Source: Neoceratodus forsteri (lineage: Eukaryota; Chordata; Ceratodontiformes; Ceratodontidae). Taken from it: a stretch of DNA of 64,000 nucleotides. The position numbers and the translations under genes are program-made. Below, one piece after another: positions 34,638-44,408 of the stretch (positions are counted from its first letter, which is position 1; each line of letters starts with the position of its first letter). The notes beneath the pieces were generated by a model that ran no database searches, was not told the DNA's origin, and saw nothing but the letters and a program-made list of their open reading frames with translations. Location of the stretch: positions 1,400,363,001-1,400,427,000 of the forward strand of contig CM057456.1 of NCBI GenBank assembly GCA_016271365.2. The letters are read 5' to 3'.

Positions 34638-35542
34638 TCCGGGGCTACCAGAATCATCGAAGCTGGTTGTGACTTGAGCATGATGAGCACCCTGAGTATC
34701 AGAGTAAAGGGAGAAAAGGAATAGAGGTACCTACCTGTCCAATCCAGAATCAGGGCATCCATTGAAACTGTCCCCTTCACTGGGGCCCTGCAGCAATAGA
34801 GAGGTAAGTGTTGATTTTGGTGGGAAGCAAAAAGGCCTATTTCTGGGGTCCCCCACCTCCTGAATACAGCATTCACCACTTGCTTGTTCGATGCCCATTC
34901 GTGATGGGCCTGGTTTATCCTGCTCAAGGCATCTGCCAAGGTGTTGTCCTTGGCTGGCAGATGAAATGACTGCAAAGAGGCATTTAGGGAGTAAGCAAGG
35001 CTCCATATCTTCATTGCTTCTGTACACAGAGGAGTGGACCTTGTCCCTCCCCGTTTGTTGATGTAATACATTGTTGTGGTATTGTCTGTTCTGACTTGTA
35101 CCATCTTTCCCTGTATGAGATAAGAGAAAACCTGAAGGGCCAGATAAACAGCTCTTAACTCCAGCAGGTTTATGTGCAGGACAGAGTCTGCACTCTCCCA
35201 GGTACCGTGGATGGTGTGATCCCCTAAGTGAAAACCCCAAACAAGCAGGGAAGCATCGGTTGTGAGAACCAGGGAGGGAGGCTCCTGCAGAAATGGAACC
35301 CCTTCCCTTAAATTTTCCGGTTCCCTCCCCCATTGGAGGACCTGTAGTAACGTTTGTGTGACTGGTACTGGCTTTGAGATGAGGTCCCACCATTGGCACC
35401 AGTGTGCTCCGAGGTGGAACTGAATATCTCTGATCTGAAACCTGGCATCTATGACTGTGCTTGTTGCTGTAGCCATGTGCCCTAATAGTTGAAGAAGCTG
35501 TTTTGCTGGCTTTGGCCTGCCCAGGGAAAATGAGCCTGCCAA
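34502..35542 (-). pseudogene. RNase H and post-RNase H region of element E pol
   Basis: A 346-codon open frame. LLGHMATATSTVIDARFQIR is the DIRS connection, then RNase H with all four acidic positions in place: LTTDASLLVWGFHLG, INLLELRAVYLAL, VRTDNTTTMYYINKRGG and NTLADALSR. It ends with the DIRS-specific tail WGTPEIGLFASHQNQHLPLY and MILVAPDWERQ. The pol upstream is in another frame. Confidence 0.82.
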
Positions 35543-35545
35543 AAG

Positions 35546-36293
35546 CTAAATGTTTTCTGCCCTCTCCTGAGGGAGAAAAGCTCTTCCCAGTACTGTATTC
35601 AGTTCTGCACCTATGAACTGCAGAACCTGCACAGGGGCCAGGACTGACTTTTTGGTACTGAGAAGGAATCCCAGGGACAGCAGCATAGCCTGGGTTACCT
35701 GAAGGTGATCTGACACCTGTTGGTGGGATTTCCCTATGATTAGCCAATCAACCAGATAAGGAAACATTGTGACACCCAGTCTTCTGAGGTGTGCCACTAC
35801 TACTGCTATGCACTTGGTAAAGACTCTTGGTGCAGAGGTAAGGCTGAAGGGAAGCATTGAGAACTGGTAGTGGCCTGAGGGGAGCCTGAATCTGAGACAC
35901 TTTCTGTGTAACTCCCTTATGGGAATATGGAAATATGCGTCCTTTAGATCCAAGGAGGCCAGACAGTCCCCATTTTGCAGAGTTGGCAAAATCATGGCCA
36001 TTGTGACCATTTTCAACCTGGGCTTTATCAGGTACCTGTTTAGCAGTCTGAGATCCAGTACAGGCTGCCACTCTCCATTCTGTTTTGTTGTTAGGAAATA
36101 TCTGGAATAGAACCCTTGCCCGCTTCAGTTGTGGGTGACAGGCTCCACTGCTTTTGCCAGCAGCAGGGCCTGTACATCCTGCGTCTGTAGTTTCCTTTCT
36201 GAGAAGGGAGCTGGTGCAAAATGTTTTAACGCTGGAAGAGGAAGAGACTTGAAGGAAAGGGAGAGACCCTGACTCACTATTTCCAGTACCCAC
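35546..36293 (-). pseudogene. RT of element E, catalytic motif YLVDW
   Basis: Palm: CLASLDLKDAYFHIPIRELH (motif A), SMLPFSLTSAPRVFTKCIAV (motif B) and MFPYLVDWLIIGKSHQQ (motif C, with valine replacing the first catalytic aspartate). It ends LQFIGAELNTVLGRAFLP. Fingers at 36020-36293 are frameshifted. The point mutation alone should abolish polymerase activity. Confidence 0.82.
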
Positions 36294-36599
36294 TTATCTG
36301 TGGTTATTTTTAACCATTCCTGGAAACAGTGGCTGAGTCTGTCCCCTAAAGGAAGTGGAGAGGCAGCCTGAAGGGGAAAGTCAGGGGTTCTGTTTTGCTT
36401 GCTGCTGAGGCTGAGCAGATTGGGATCTTCTCCAAGAACCCCTTCTACCTCTAGCTCTGTAAAATCCAGTCTGCTGTGGTTGGCACTGCTGCTGGGAAAC
36501 AGCCTGTATCTGAAATAAAGGCATCCTAAAAGAGGACCTGCCCTGCTTTCCCTAGAATAAGATGAAGCTGAAGTAGAGGGCCTGTCTCTGGTCGAGTTG

Positions 36600-37624
36600 C
36601 TCCTAAAAGTGCTTTATATCATCTACTTTTTTCATATGTGCCTCAGTCTGGGCACCAAAAAGAGAGTGGTCTTCGACAGGAAAGTCCATTGCCTTAGTTT
36701 TCGTGTCCTGGGTGAGGATGGTAGCCCTCAGCCACGCAAATCTTCTTAGAGCAATGGTACCAGCCATTCACCTTGCAGCTGTATCATTGGTGTCAGCTGC
36801 CATCTGAAATTGGTACTTGGAATCCTCCAAGCCCAATTTTGTTATGTCAAGCAGCTCTGAAACTGTTAAAGAGGGGTTAGCCTCAGCACTGTCCACTACT
36901 GACTGCCAGAGGGCTTTTTGATAAAGGGCTGCATAGGCCTGGTAGCTGACTTGACGAATTGCCAGGGATGCTGAAAGATACCCCTTTTTTGCCATACTGT
37001 CCACCTTTCTTGAATCCTTCTCAGGGGGTGAGAGGATAAGGGAGTTTTGGCTTTCTCACAGGCAGCCTGCTATACAATACCCTGGTGGGCTAGGTGACTA
37101 AAAAGAAACTCAGCACCAGATCTTTCTAACTGACACTTCTTATCACACTTTTTGTCTGTAGGTGTGACAGTATTGGGAGCCTTTAGGATTTCTAAAACAT
37201 CCTTCTTAAAGAATTTGTAAACAGGCAAAAGGAGCCTCTTAGAGGGTGTCAGCCCCATCCGCTCCATGTATTGTACCTCCTCTTCATCCTGGATCTCTTC
37301 AGCTGTCTGGAGATCCAGGGTTTCTACCATTTTCTTGACAAAAGAAAAATGGGAAGAGAAATCCTCTGAGGGTCTGGGAGGGGAGCCAAAATCCTGTTCT
37401 GGTAACACCTCAGGTTCAAGTCCCTCTTCTTCCAGGTCATCCTCCTCATATGCCACTGTAGCAGTAGGAAAAAGAGGGGCAGCAACAGTTGCTTTTTCAG
37501 CAGTAGTAATCACAGGCTGCTGAGGGGGTAGTAAACCCTGCAGAGCCTGGAGTAAGGCTAAAGTTGGTGTCAAAGCAGCAGGAGAAGGAGCATTAATAAG
37601 CACCTGAGGGACCCCTTGAGGTGT
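36600..37624 (-). pseudogene. gag of element E, main part
   Basis: Acidic middle (EEDDLEEEGLEPEVLPEQDF) then HFSFVKKMVETLDLQTAEEI, LLLPVYKFFKKDVLEILKAP, TPTDKKCDKKCQLERSGAEF and, in another frame, KKGYLSASLAIRQVSYQAYA. The order matches G gag (KRTQQILKSPNSVPPVDRRM). The 5' part was cut off by the LINE insertion at 37625 and resumes at 40181-40541. Confidence 0.78.
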
Positions 37625-40180
37625 TTCAGCCAGGATGTCAGTATGTCCTACCAGGACTAACCCCAAGAGAGGCTTCAGTACCCTGCTTGATGTGGTACTC
37701 ACCAACCGCCCTAATCGGATCCCCAATGTACAAGTCCTCCCAGACTCTCTCAGTGATCACTCCCCCATTCTATTCCACTGGTCATCCTCAGTCCCCAAAC
37801 CCATAGCAAAGTCAACATGCCGGCGGCGTCTAATACCTGATAGACTGATAAAACTTAAGGAACTTCTGTCCCAAATTGACTGGTCTCCTATACAGGCAAC
37901 TCCTGACATCGACACAGCTCTCTCCTTCTTTACCCTAACTTTTAATAATGCCTGTGATATCTTTGCCCCAATGTTGACCCGTCGTTCTAAAAGGCAGAAT
38001 GCCCCCTGGGTAACCCCAGCTTTGATCCACCAACTCAAACACAGGGACAACCTATGGCACCGTGCCATTGAGACTGGCCGGCCCAGTGACAGGCAGTTAT
38101 ATGCTGCCGCCCGAAACAAGTGCACTCGGGCCATCAGAAAGGCCAAGTCTGAGCACTATCGGTCCTTACTCACTGCCTCATGGGGGAACCCCAGAACCTT
38201 CTGGGATAACATTAAACAGTTAAATGGGAGTGCACACTCCCCCCACCCACCCAGATCAACATTAATGGCGTGATCTCCTCAGATCCAGCCCTCATAGCCA
38301 ACCACCTCAACACCTCATTCACTGACCTTAGCCCTATCCTCCCTATAAATTTTTTTGACCCTCCTCCCCCAGCACCTGCCGTAAATTTTTCTCACCCTTA
38401 TTTTCTCCTCCGCCGTGTTTCTGCCCAAGAACTTAGGCCGCACCTTGTCACTGCCCTCAAGAGTAATAGTACAGGCAGTGACACCCTGGATCCGTGTATC
38501 CTACGGCTGGTCTTAGACACAGTCCTTACCCCGATCACGTGCCTCATCAACCACTCTCTTTGCCTGGGAAAGGTCCCAACTGCCTGGAAAGTCGCCACTG
38601 TCACCCCTATCTTTAAAGGTGGTGATAGGACTGTGGCTGGAAACTATCGGCCAATCTCCATTCTCTCTCCTCTCTCCAAGGCCTTGGAAAAAGTGGTGGC
38701 CTCTCAAATCTCTGACTACCTCTCCACCTACAATGTCCTATGTCCTGAGCAGCATGGCTTCCGAGCGGGCCACAGTACCAACACAGCCTCCTCCTAGAGT
38801 TCTCCAACTTTCTCACTCCTCCTTAGACACTGGTTCTCTGCCTCAGTGCGGTCTTCATTGACCTCTCTAAAGCTTTCGACACTGTCTCCCACCTCCTTCT
38901 TGATGCCCTTAGTCACTCTGGTTTTGCTGCTGGGCCTATCTCCTGGTGCACCAGTTATCTGTCTGACTCTCACAGCGCGTAAAAATTAACGGGACATACT
39001 CAGACATTTGTCCCATCTTTTCTGGGGTTCCCCAGGGCTCCATTCTGGGCCCCTTACTATTCTCCCTTTACCTTAACACCCTTCCACGCTCTTGCTCGGG
39101 GAACATTCTATTGTATGCTGATGATGCAGTCATCTTTGCCTCAAGTCGTAACCCTATTGCCCTCCAGGACTCGCTGAAGCCGAGGGCTGGTTCAAGGAAC
39201 ATAGATTGGTGATAAATCTTAAAAAAACAAAAACCATGTTCTTCACTCATCCTCAGAACAAGTCCTGCAATTTCAAACTCCTCATTCACTCTGGGTCCTC
39301 TTTCCCACTTGAACAAGTTTGCTCCTATAAATACCTAGGGATCCATTTTGACCCCTCCCTCTCCTTCCATGGACACATCGCTGCCCTAGCCACTGCCACT
39401 AATATCCGATTGGGCATCTACATCGGTATAAGCACTGCCCCGAGGCTCTTGACTACTGTCACCTCCTCTATCCTGTCCCTAGTGGACTATGGACTGCCGG
39501 TGTATGGTGCTGCTGATCAGACCGCACTCCATAAAATTCTCACTACTCTGAATAAGGCCTGCAGGTTATTCCACTGGGGCACCTAGGCTAACACACACCT
39601 GTCTACTGTACGCTAAAGCGCTGGTACTTGATCTTGATGAGCGCCCAAATATCTGACCTGTACACTTACAAAAGACCCTCCTTGGGCTATCCCCGCCAGG
39701 ATTGACCACCACCATACGCCCGCTGTCCCACTAGTTCATACTGGACCTCTGGGAAAACCTCTTGTTATCCCTAGAGCTAGGACCTCTCACAGCCAAAGAG
39801 CCTTCAGCTTTAGGGCCCCTCCTGGTTCAACACACTGCCCCTCCATCTCCGAGCTCCAACTATATCGTGCTTCAAAACTTCCTTACGTAACCACCTTATT
39901 AACACCAAGCTGTAATTGCCACTAGTCAAAGCCATACTAATACTTATGACAAAGCTTACTACTAAGCTGCTAAGGACAACATAACTCTGGTATTGTTTGC
40001 ATCAATCCTACCTGTACCAGCTTGTTTGTATCTATGTCTTAAGTTACTGTTATACTGTGTTGTACTGTTATACTGTGTATTTTTGTTTGTCTTACTGTGA
40101 CAAGGTACCTTTGTAAATGAGCCTATGGATCAAAAGTTTTTCAAACTGCTATTTAAATAAATAAATAAATAAATGTTTGG
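37625..40180 (+). mobile_element. LINE (L2/CR1-group), 5'-truncated, inserted in gag of DIRS E
   Basis: Starts within the endonuclease C-terminus (LLDVVLTNRPNRIP, SDHSPILFHW). The linker follows (TRRSKRQNAPWVTPALIHQL, FWDNIKQLNGS), then RT: FKGGDRTVAGNYRPISILSP, CPEQHGFRAGHSTN, FIDLSKAFDTVSH, GVPQGSILGPLLFSLYLN and LLYADDAVIF. The C-terminal part is at 39206-39900. The 3' untranslated region ends in an (AAAT)n tail at about 40150-40174. Three or four frame breaks make it non-functional. It reads antisense to the DIRS around it. No clear target-site duplication was found. Confidence 0.85.
37635..38797 (+). pseudogene. LINE ORF2 portion: endonuclease end to RT fingers
   Basis: Two open blocks (37635-38273 and 38270-38797) joined by one frameshift. 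They carry the endonuclease SDH motif and RT domains 0-2 (PISILSPLSKALEKVVASQI). The catalytic YADD lies downstream at about 39113 in a further frame. Confidence 0.8.
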
Positions 40181-40541
40181 TTTTCTTTAATTTCTTGGCA
40201 GGCACCGGGGAGCCAGCAATTGATTGCCTCTCTTGCCACAGCCCTCACCCATATCAGAGGTGGATTTAAAGGCTCTGGAAGGAACTGCCACAGTCTTGGA
40301 GGGGGTGGACTGGTTAGAGCCCATGGACCCCTCCTCTAGTTTTCTTTTAAGTCTCTCCCTGCGTTTCTCTACTGTCTTAACAGGGAAAGACTTACAAATA
40401 TCACAGTCTTCAATAGTGCTGCTGCCCAAGGCAGATCAAGCAAAGATCATGCTTGTCTGCCTTGGCAAGCACCTCTATACACTTCAAGCAATTCTTGAAG
40501 CCAGGGGGTCCTGTCTTCTTTTTAGGCTTATCTGACATCAT
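40181..40541 (-). pseudogene. gag N-terminus of element E
   Basis: Start at 40541 (two consecutive Met codons, MMSDKPKKKTGPPGFK). It has an NCLKC pair, then CLICLGQQH at the knuckle where G reads CVYCLGFDH, followed by a frameshift to CDICKSFPVKTVEKRRERLK. Together with 36600-37624 it makes the full gag, split by the LINE. Confidence 0.78.
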
Positions 40542-40823
40542 AGAAAACAGGAACCAGTAACCGACCAAAAATAGTCTAAATTTAAAATATTTGAGGTCGG
40601 TTTCAATAGAGAAACGGTCGGTTCAGGAACCAATAAAGTGAAAAAAAGTACTGTTACGTAAGAACTTACCGTAACAGTATATCTTCGAGAGAGGCTCTTG
40701 CAGTAGGTAATTACATATAGGACTGACGCTGGCCGGCGGCAGGACCCCACGGAAACATTTCTAGCTAGCAGTCCCTGGCGGGGACCACCCCCAGGTCAGG
40801 TGACCGGCGTCACACAACGTCGG

Positions 40824-40830
40824 TATAAAG
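40824..40830 (+). promoter_or_regulatory. TATA box in left ITR of element F
   Basis: TATAAAG followed by gggcggtccctg, pointing into the element against the sense of its genes. The partner in the right repeat is at 46819-46825 on the minus strand and would drive the sense transcript. Confidence 0.5.
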
Positions 40831-40980
40831 GGGCGGTCCCTGACGCCCGCCTTCCAGTTCTTTCCCGCCACAGGCCCGGAAAGCCCGGACGAGAGAGAGA
40901 GAGAGAGAAGCAGATACTTCCCTCAATGGAAAAGGAGCTGAAAAAGCCTAGGGGGATGGAGGGCGGGAAGGTATTACCCA

Positions 40981-41070
40981 CTGCAAGAGCCTCTCTCGAA
41001 GATCTACTGTTATGGTAAGTTCTTATGTAACTGTACTATCTTACTTCGAGAGGGCTCTTGCAGTAGGTAA
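40981..41070. repeat. ICR of DIRS element F
   Basis: ctgcaagagcctctctcgaa…ggtaagttcttatgtaac is the complement of the left end. atcttacttcgagagggctc is the complement of the right end. GGTAAGT lies at 41014-41020. Confidence 0.88.
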
Positions 41071-41180
41071 TTACATATAGGACAGAATCCCAAGCAGTCT
41101 GGAACAAATGAAAAGGCACCGGGAGGAGGAACTACTCTAAAAAGTAGCAAATAATCTAGCAGGTCTCAAGAAAGGAGGCC

Positions 41181-42215
41181 TTACAAGACAGCTAACCCGA
41201 AGCCTGCTCTACGGCGAGAGGCAATGTCCAAACTGTAGTGTTTAGTGAAGGTATGCACGGAAGTCCAAGTGGCGCCAGCACAGATGTCTGCCACAGACAC
41301 GTTCTTGAAACAAGCCGCAGAGGCGGCAACTCCACGAGTGGAGTGGCCTCTGACTTGACCCGGGAGGGTCTTGTTGTACTTGTCATAACAGAAAGTGATG
41401 CAATGGGCCAACCATTTTGATAGGCATTGCTTAGAAACAGCATTGCCTTCTCTTTTGTGAGCAAAGGAGACGAACAACTGATCAGTCTTTTTGAGATCCT
41501 TTGTACTATCGGTGTAGTATCTCAGAATCCTGTGAACATCCATGGTATGGAGCGGGTAATCTCCTTGATTGGAGTACTGAGTGAAGAAAGCAGGTAATTC
41601 AATAGACTGATTCAAGGTAGATTCCGCTACCACCTTCGGAAGAAACTTAGGATTCGTGCGAAGAGCTACTCGTTCTTTGTGAAAAATCAAATAAGGGATT
41701 TTGCACATCAGGGCCTGGAGCTCGGAAATTCTACTAGCAGAAGTAATGGCCACCAAGAACAGCGTCTTCCATGATAAAAACTTCAAGTCTGCGGAAGCCG
41801 CAGGCTCAAAGGGAGGAAGGGTAAGTTTCTCGAGGACAAAGTTTAAGTCCCAAGGCAGAGCTGGGGTCCGGACAGGGGGCCTGAGACGAAAGACCCCTCT
41901 AAGGAAAGTTTTGGAGACCTCCAGCTGGGCAAATGCCTTATCAGCGAAAGGGACATGGTAGGCTGAAATAGCCGCCATATGGACTTTCAAAGAGGAGTGA
42001 CTGAGACCCACGTCGAAAAGATGACGCATGTACTCAAGCAGAATGGTGGCAGGACAGGAAAAGGGCTCTACGTTCCTGGATGCAGCCCAGATAGAAAATC
42101 TTTTCCATTTCATGGCGTAGGTGGACCTAGTGGAGAGTTTTCTAGCCTCCACCAGAATCTCGGCCACCTTAGGAGAGATGCCAAAACAAGATTGAGCTAG
42201 GTCTGCAGGAGCCAT
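41181..42215 (-). CDS. DIRS tyrosine recombinase of element F, intact frame
   Basis: 344 codons without interruption. The N-terminal core-binding part has STRSTYAMKWKRFSIWAASR and SLKVHMAAISAYHVPF. The catalytic domain has AITSASRISELQAL (first arginine, about residue 182), GHSTRG (HxxR, about residue 297), CAGATW and VHTFTKHYSLDI (nucleophile tyrosine, about residue 325). This full R...HxxR...W...Y set is what DIRS recombinases use to integrate a circular DNA copy without target duplication. Its start lies just beyond the end of pol. It is the only uninterrupted recombinase in the window. Whether it is expressed cannot be told. Confidence 0.88.
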   Translation of the reverse strand: MAPADLAQSCFGISPKVAEILVEARKLSTRSTYAMKWKRFSIWAASRNVEPFSCPATILLEYMRHLFDVGLSHSSLKVHMAAISAYHVPFADKAFAQLEVSKTFLRGVFRLRPPVRTPALPWDLNFVLEKLTLPPFEPAASADLKFLSWKTLFLVAITSASRISELQALMCKIPYLIFHKERVALRTNPKFLPKVVAESTLNQSIELPAFFTQYSNQGDYPLHTMDVHRILRYYTDSTKDLKKTDQLFVSFAHKREGNAVSKQCLSKWLAHCITFCYDKYNKTLPGQVRGHSTRGVAASAACFKNVSVADICAGATWTSVHTFTKHYSLDIASRRRAGFGLAVL

Positions 42216-42270
42216 GCATGAAGTTGAAGGGACTTGAGTCCCGGATGGACCAGGGTCCCCTGATCCTGGG

Positions 42271-43662
42271 TCAGCAATCCTGGAGATAAAGGAAGAGAAA
42301 GAGGAGGAACCTCTGAGTATTGTTGTAGAAGACAGAACCAGATTTGCCTGGGCAAAAAGGAGCGATCAGAATCATTCTCGCTCCTTCCAAAGCAAGCTTC
42401 TGCAGCACACGAGGTACCAGAGGAATTGGGGGAAAAGCATAGACGAATCTGTCCTTCCAGCTTAGAGATAGAGCGTCGCTCCAGAAAGCATCTCGCTCTG
42501 GAGCGAGTGAGCAAAAGATTGGAAGCTTTACGTTTTGGGAGGAGGCGAACAGGTCTATCTGAGGAGTCCCCCAAATCTGGAAGATGCTTTTTAGAACTTT
42601 TTCGTCCAACTCCCACTCGTGTGGTAGAGCCGACGAGCAACTTAGTCTGTCTGCCAGGACACTGTCGACTCCCGGAACGTGGATCGCTGTGAGGTGAAGG
42701 TTGTGAAGCGCTGCCCAATCCCAAACCCTCATCGCTTCCCTGCACAGCGGGTAGGACCGAGTTCCTCCCTGCTTGTTGATGTACCACACCATGCACATGT
42801 TGTCCGTTTGGACAGCTAGGTGACCGGGAAGGATGTATTGGTGAAGGGCCTGGAGAGCATACAGCACTGCTTGAAGCTCGAGCACGTTGATGTGGAGAAC
42901 TATCTCCAGCTTTGAACATAGGCCCTGGGTTCGGTGAGGACCCAAATGGGCCCCCCAACCTTCGCCTAAAGCGTCCGTGCTCAGAGTCTGATTGGGGGGA
43001 GGATGAAAAAAGGGGACCTCATGGAATAGGTTCTCTCGAACCATCCACCATTGTAAGTCTCTTACCATCGGCAAGGAGATCAGGACCAGATGATCTAGGT
43101 CGTCGACCCGTTGATCCCACTGAGATCGGAGAGTCCACTGAGAAATTCTCATGTGGGGGCGTGCGCGCAGAACCGTCGGGATGGCCGTCGCCATAAGCCC
43201 CAGTAGACAGAGCACCGACCTCGCTGGAACCCTCCTGTGTTCCAATAGGAGAGAAATCTGGGACTGGAGGGAGGCCCCCCTGTCCGGAGGCAGGAAGGCC
43301 TTGCCCCGATGAACTGGAGCCTCTGTAAAGGATCCAGGTGAGACTTGGAATGGTTGATGGTAATACCCAGGCCAGTGAAAACCTGCTGGGTGAGGGAGAT
43401 AAAATGCAGGAGTTCCTCCCTGGATGGGGCCGCCAGGAGCCAGTCGTCCAGGTAGGGAAAAACCTGAGCTCCCAAAGAACGCAGGTGGGCTGCTACCACC
43501 GCCAGGCATTTGGTAAAGACTCGGGGAGCTGAGGAAAGACCAAATGGGAGCACCTGGAATTGGTAGTGGTCCCCCTGGAACACAAACCTGAGGTACTTTC
43601 GGTGCGAAGGGCGAATGGGGATGTGCAGGTACGCATCCTGCATATCCAGTGCACAGAGCCAT
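42271..43662 (-). CDS. Element F pol: RNase H and post-RNase H region
   Basis: The useful part begins at about residue 115 (HRGKAFLPPDRGASLQSQ), followed by the connection ARPHMRISQWTLRSQWDQR. RNase H follows with TLSTDALGEGWGAHLG (serine of TDAS changed to leucine), INVLELQAVLYAL, VQTDNMCMVWYINKQGG and VDSVLADRLS. The DIRS tail follows (WGTPQIDLFASSQNVKLPIF, MILIAPFCPGK). Residues upstream of the connection are an out-of-frame reading of RT. A small deletion at about 43320 puts RT and RNase H in different frames. A methyltransferase domain, found in some DIRS pols, was not recognised. Confidence 0.8.
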   Translation of the reverse strand: MALCTGYAGCVPAHPHSPFAPKVPQVCVPGGPLPIPGAPIWSFLSSPSLYQMPGGGSSPPAFFGSSGFSLPGRLAPGGPIQGGTPAFYLPHPAGFHWPGYYHQPFQVSPGSFTEAPVHRGKAFLPPDRGASLQSQISLLLEHRRVPARSVLCLLGLMATAIPTVLRARPHMRISQWTLRSQWDQRVDDLDHLVLISLPMVRDLQWWMVRENLFHEVPFFHPPPNQTLSTDALGEGWGAHLGPHRTQGLCSKLEIVLHINVLELQAVLYALQALHQYILPGHLAVQTDNMCMVWYINKQGGTRSYPLCREAMRVWDWAALHNLHLTAIHVPGVDSVLADRLSCSSALPHEWELDEKVLKSIFQIWGTPQIDLFASSQNVKLPIFCSLAPERDAFWSDALSLSWKDRFVYAFPPIPLVPRVLQKLALEGARMILIAPFCPGKSGSVFYNNTQRFLLFLFLYLQDC

Positions 43663-44408
43663 TGGCCCGGCCGAAGCAGGGGCAAGAGGGTTTGAAGGGA
43701 GAGCATCCTGAACCTCTTATATTCCACATATAGGTTCAGGGAGCTGAGATCGAGAATGGGTCTGAGATCTCCCGTCTTCTTTAGTATGAGGAAGAAATGG
43801 GAATAGTAACCCATCCCGTGGAGTTGAGGGGGGACGGGCTCTATAGCCTGTTTCACAAGGAGAGCAGAGATTTCTTCCCTGACCAAAGGAAGATGGTCCC
43901 TTGAGTAAGAGGAGTTCAGAGGGGGGTGACGTGGAGGTTTCTGCAGAAACTCTATGGAGTGCCCCTCTGCTATGATCTGAAGCACCCATGAATCCATAGT
44001 TATCCTCTCCCAACCCGGAAGGTGGAGGGAGAACCTCCCTCCTACCGGTTCCTCCGGGTGTCCGAAGCGTGGGAGAGGGAAGGAGTCAGGTGGTGTGAGG
44101 CAGCGCCGTAGCTGGGGCACCCGTTGCTTTTTTGGGCGGCGGGGGCCTGGCAGCTGTGGGGGCCCGGCGTTTAGTGGCCCACCTTTCCTGAGGTTTCGCT
44201 TGAGGCCGGCTGCGTCTGCGAAAGGGACGGCGCTGTGGGGGATGGGGACGGTACATTGAGTCAACAGATTTAAGGGCCGTCCCCTTCTCCTGCAAATCAG
44301 TGATGATGTCCTTGACATCACCACCGAAAAGCACAGAACCCCTGAAAGGTGCTTCTTGGATCGCTGACTGCACCTCTGGGACCAGACCTGACACACGGAG
44401 CCATGCAT
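43149..44408 (-). CDS. Element F pol: reverse transcriptase with intact YLDDW
   Basis: 419-codon frame. The N-terminal part overlaps gag. The conserved pre-RT phrase VGGRFSLHLPGWERITMDSW and WVLQIIAEGHSIEFLQ follow. The fingers are YYSHFFLILKKTGDLRPILD, with motif A CALDMQDAYLHIPI, motif B QVLPFGLSSAPRVFTKCLAV, motif C VFPYLDDWLLAAPSREE and the end LQRLQFIGA. After this the frame leaves pol because of a small deletion and reads nonsense. The catalytic aspartates are intact. It overlaps gag by about 320 bp in a different frame, as usual in DIRS. Confidence 0.85.
   Translation of the reverse strand: MHGSVCQVWSQRCSQRSKKHLSGVLCFSVVMSRTSSLICRRRGRPLNLLTQCTVPIPHSAVPFADAAGLKRNLRKGGPLNAGPPQLPGPRRPKKQRVPQLRRCLTPPDSFPLPRFGHPEEPVGGRFSLHLPGWERITMDSWVLQIIAEGHSIEFLQKPPRHPPLNSSYSRDHLPLVREEISALLVKQAIEPVPPQLHGMGYYSHFFLILKKTGDLRPILDLSSLNLYVEYKRFRMLSLQTLLPLLRPGQWLCALDMQDAYLHIPIRPSHRKYLRFVFQGDHYQFQVLPFGLSSAPRVFTKCLAVVAAHLRSLGAQVFPYLDDWLLAAPSREELLHFISLTQQVFTGLGITINHSKSHLDPLQRLQFIGARPSCLRTGGPPSSPRFLSYWNTGGFQRGRCSVYWGLWRRPSRRFCAHAPT

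Noticed and set aside
40649..41095. Short spaced repeats that might suggest a CRISPR-like array
   Set aside because: They are the terminal repeat and ICR of a DIRS element: only two copies, inverted, in a vertebrate genome.
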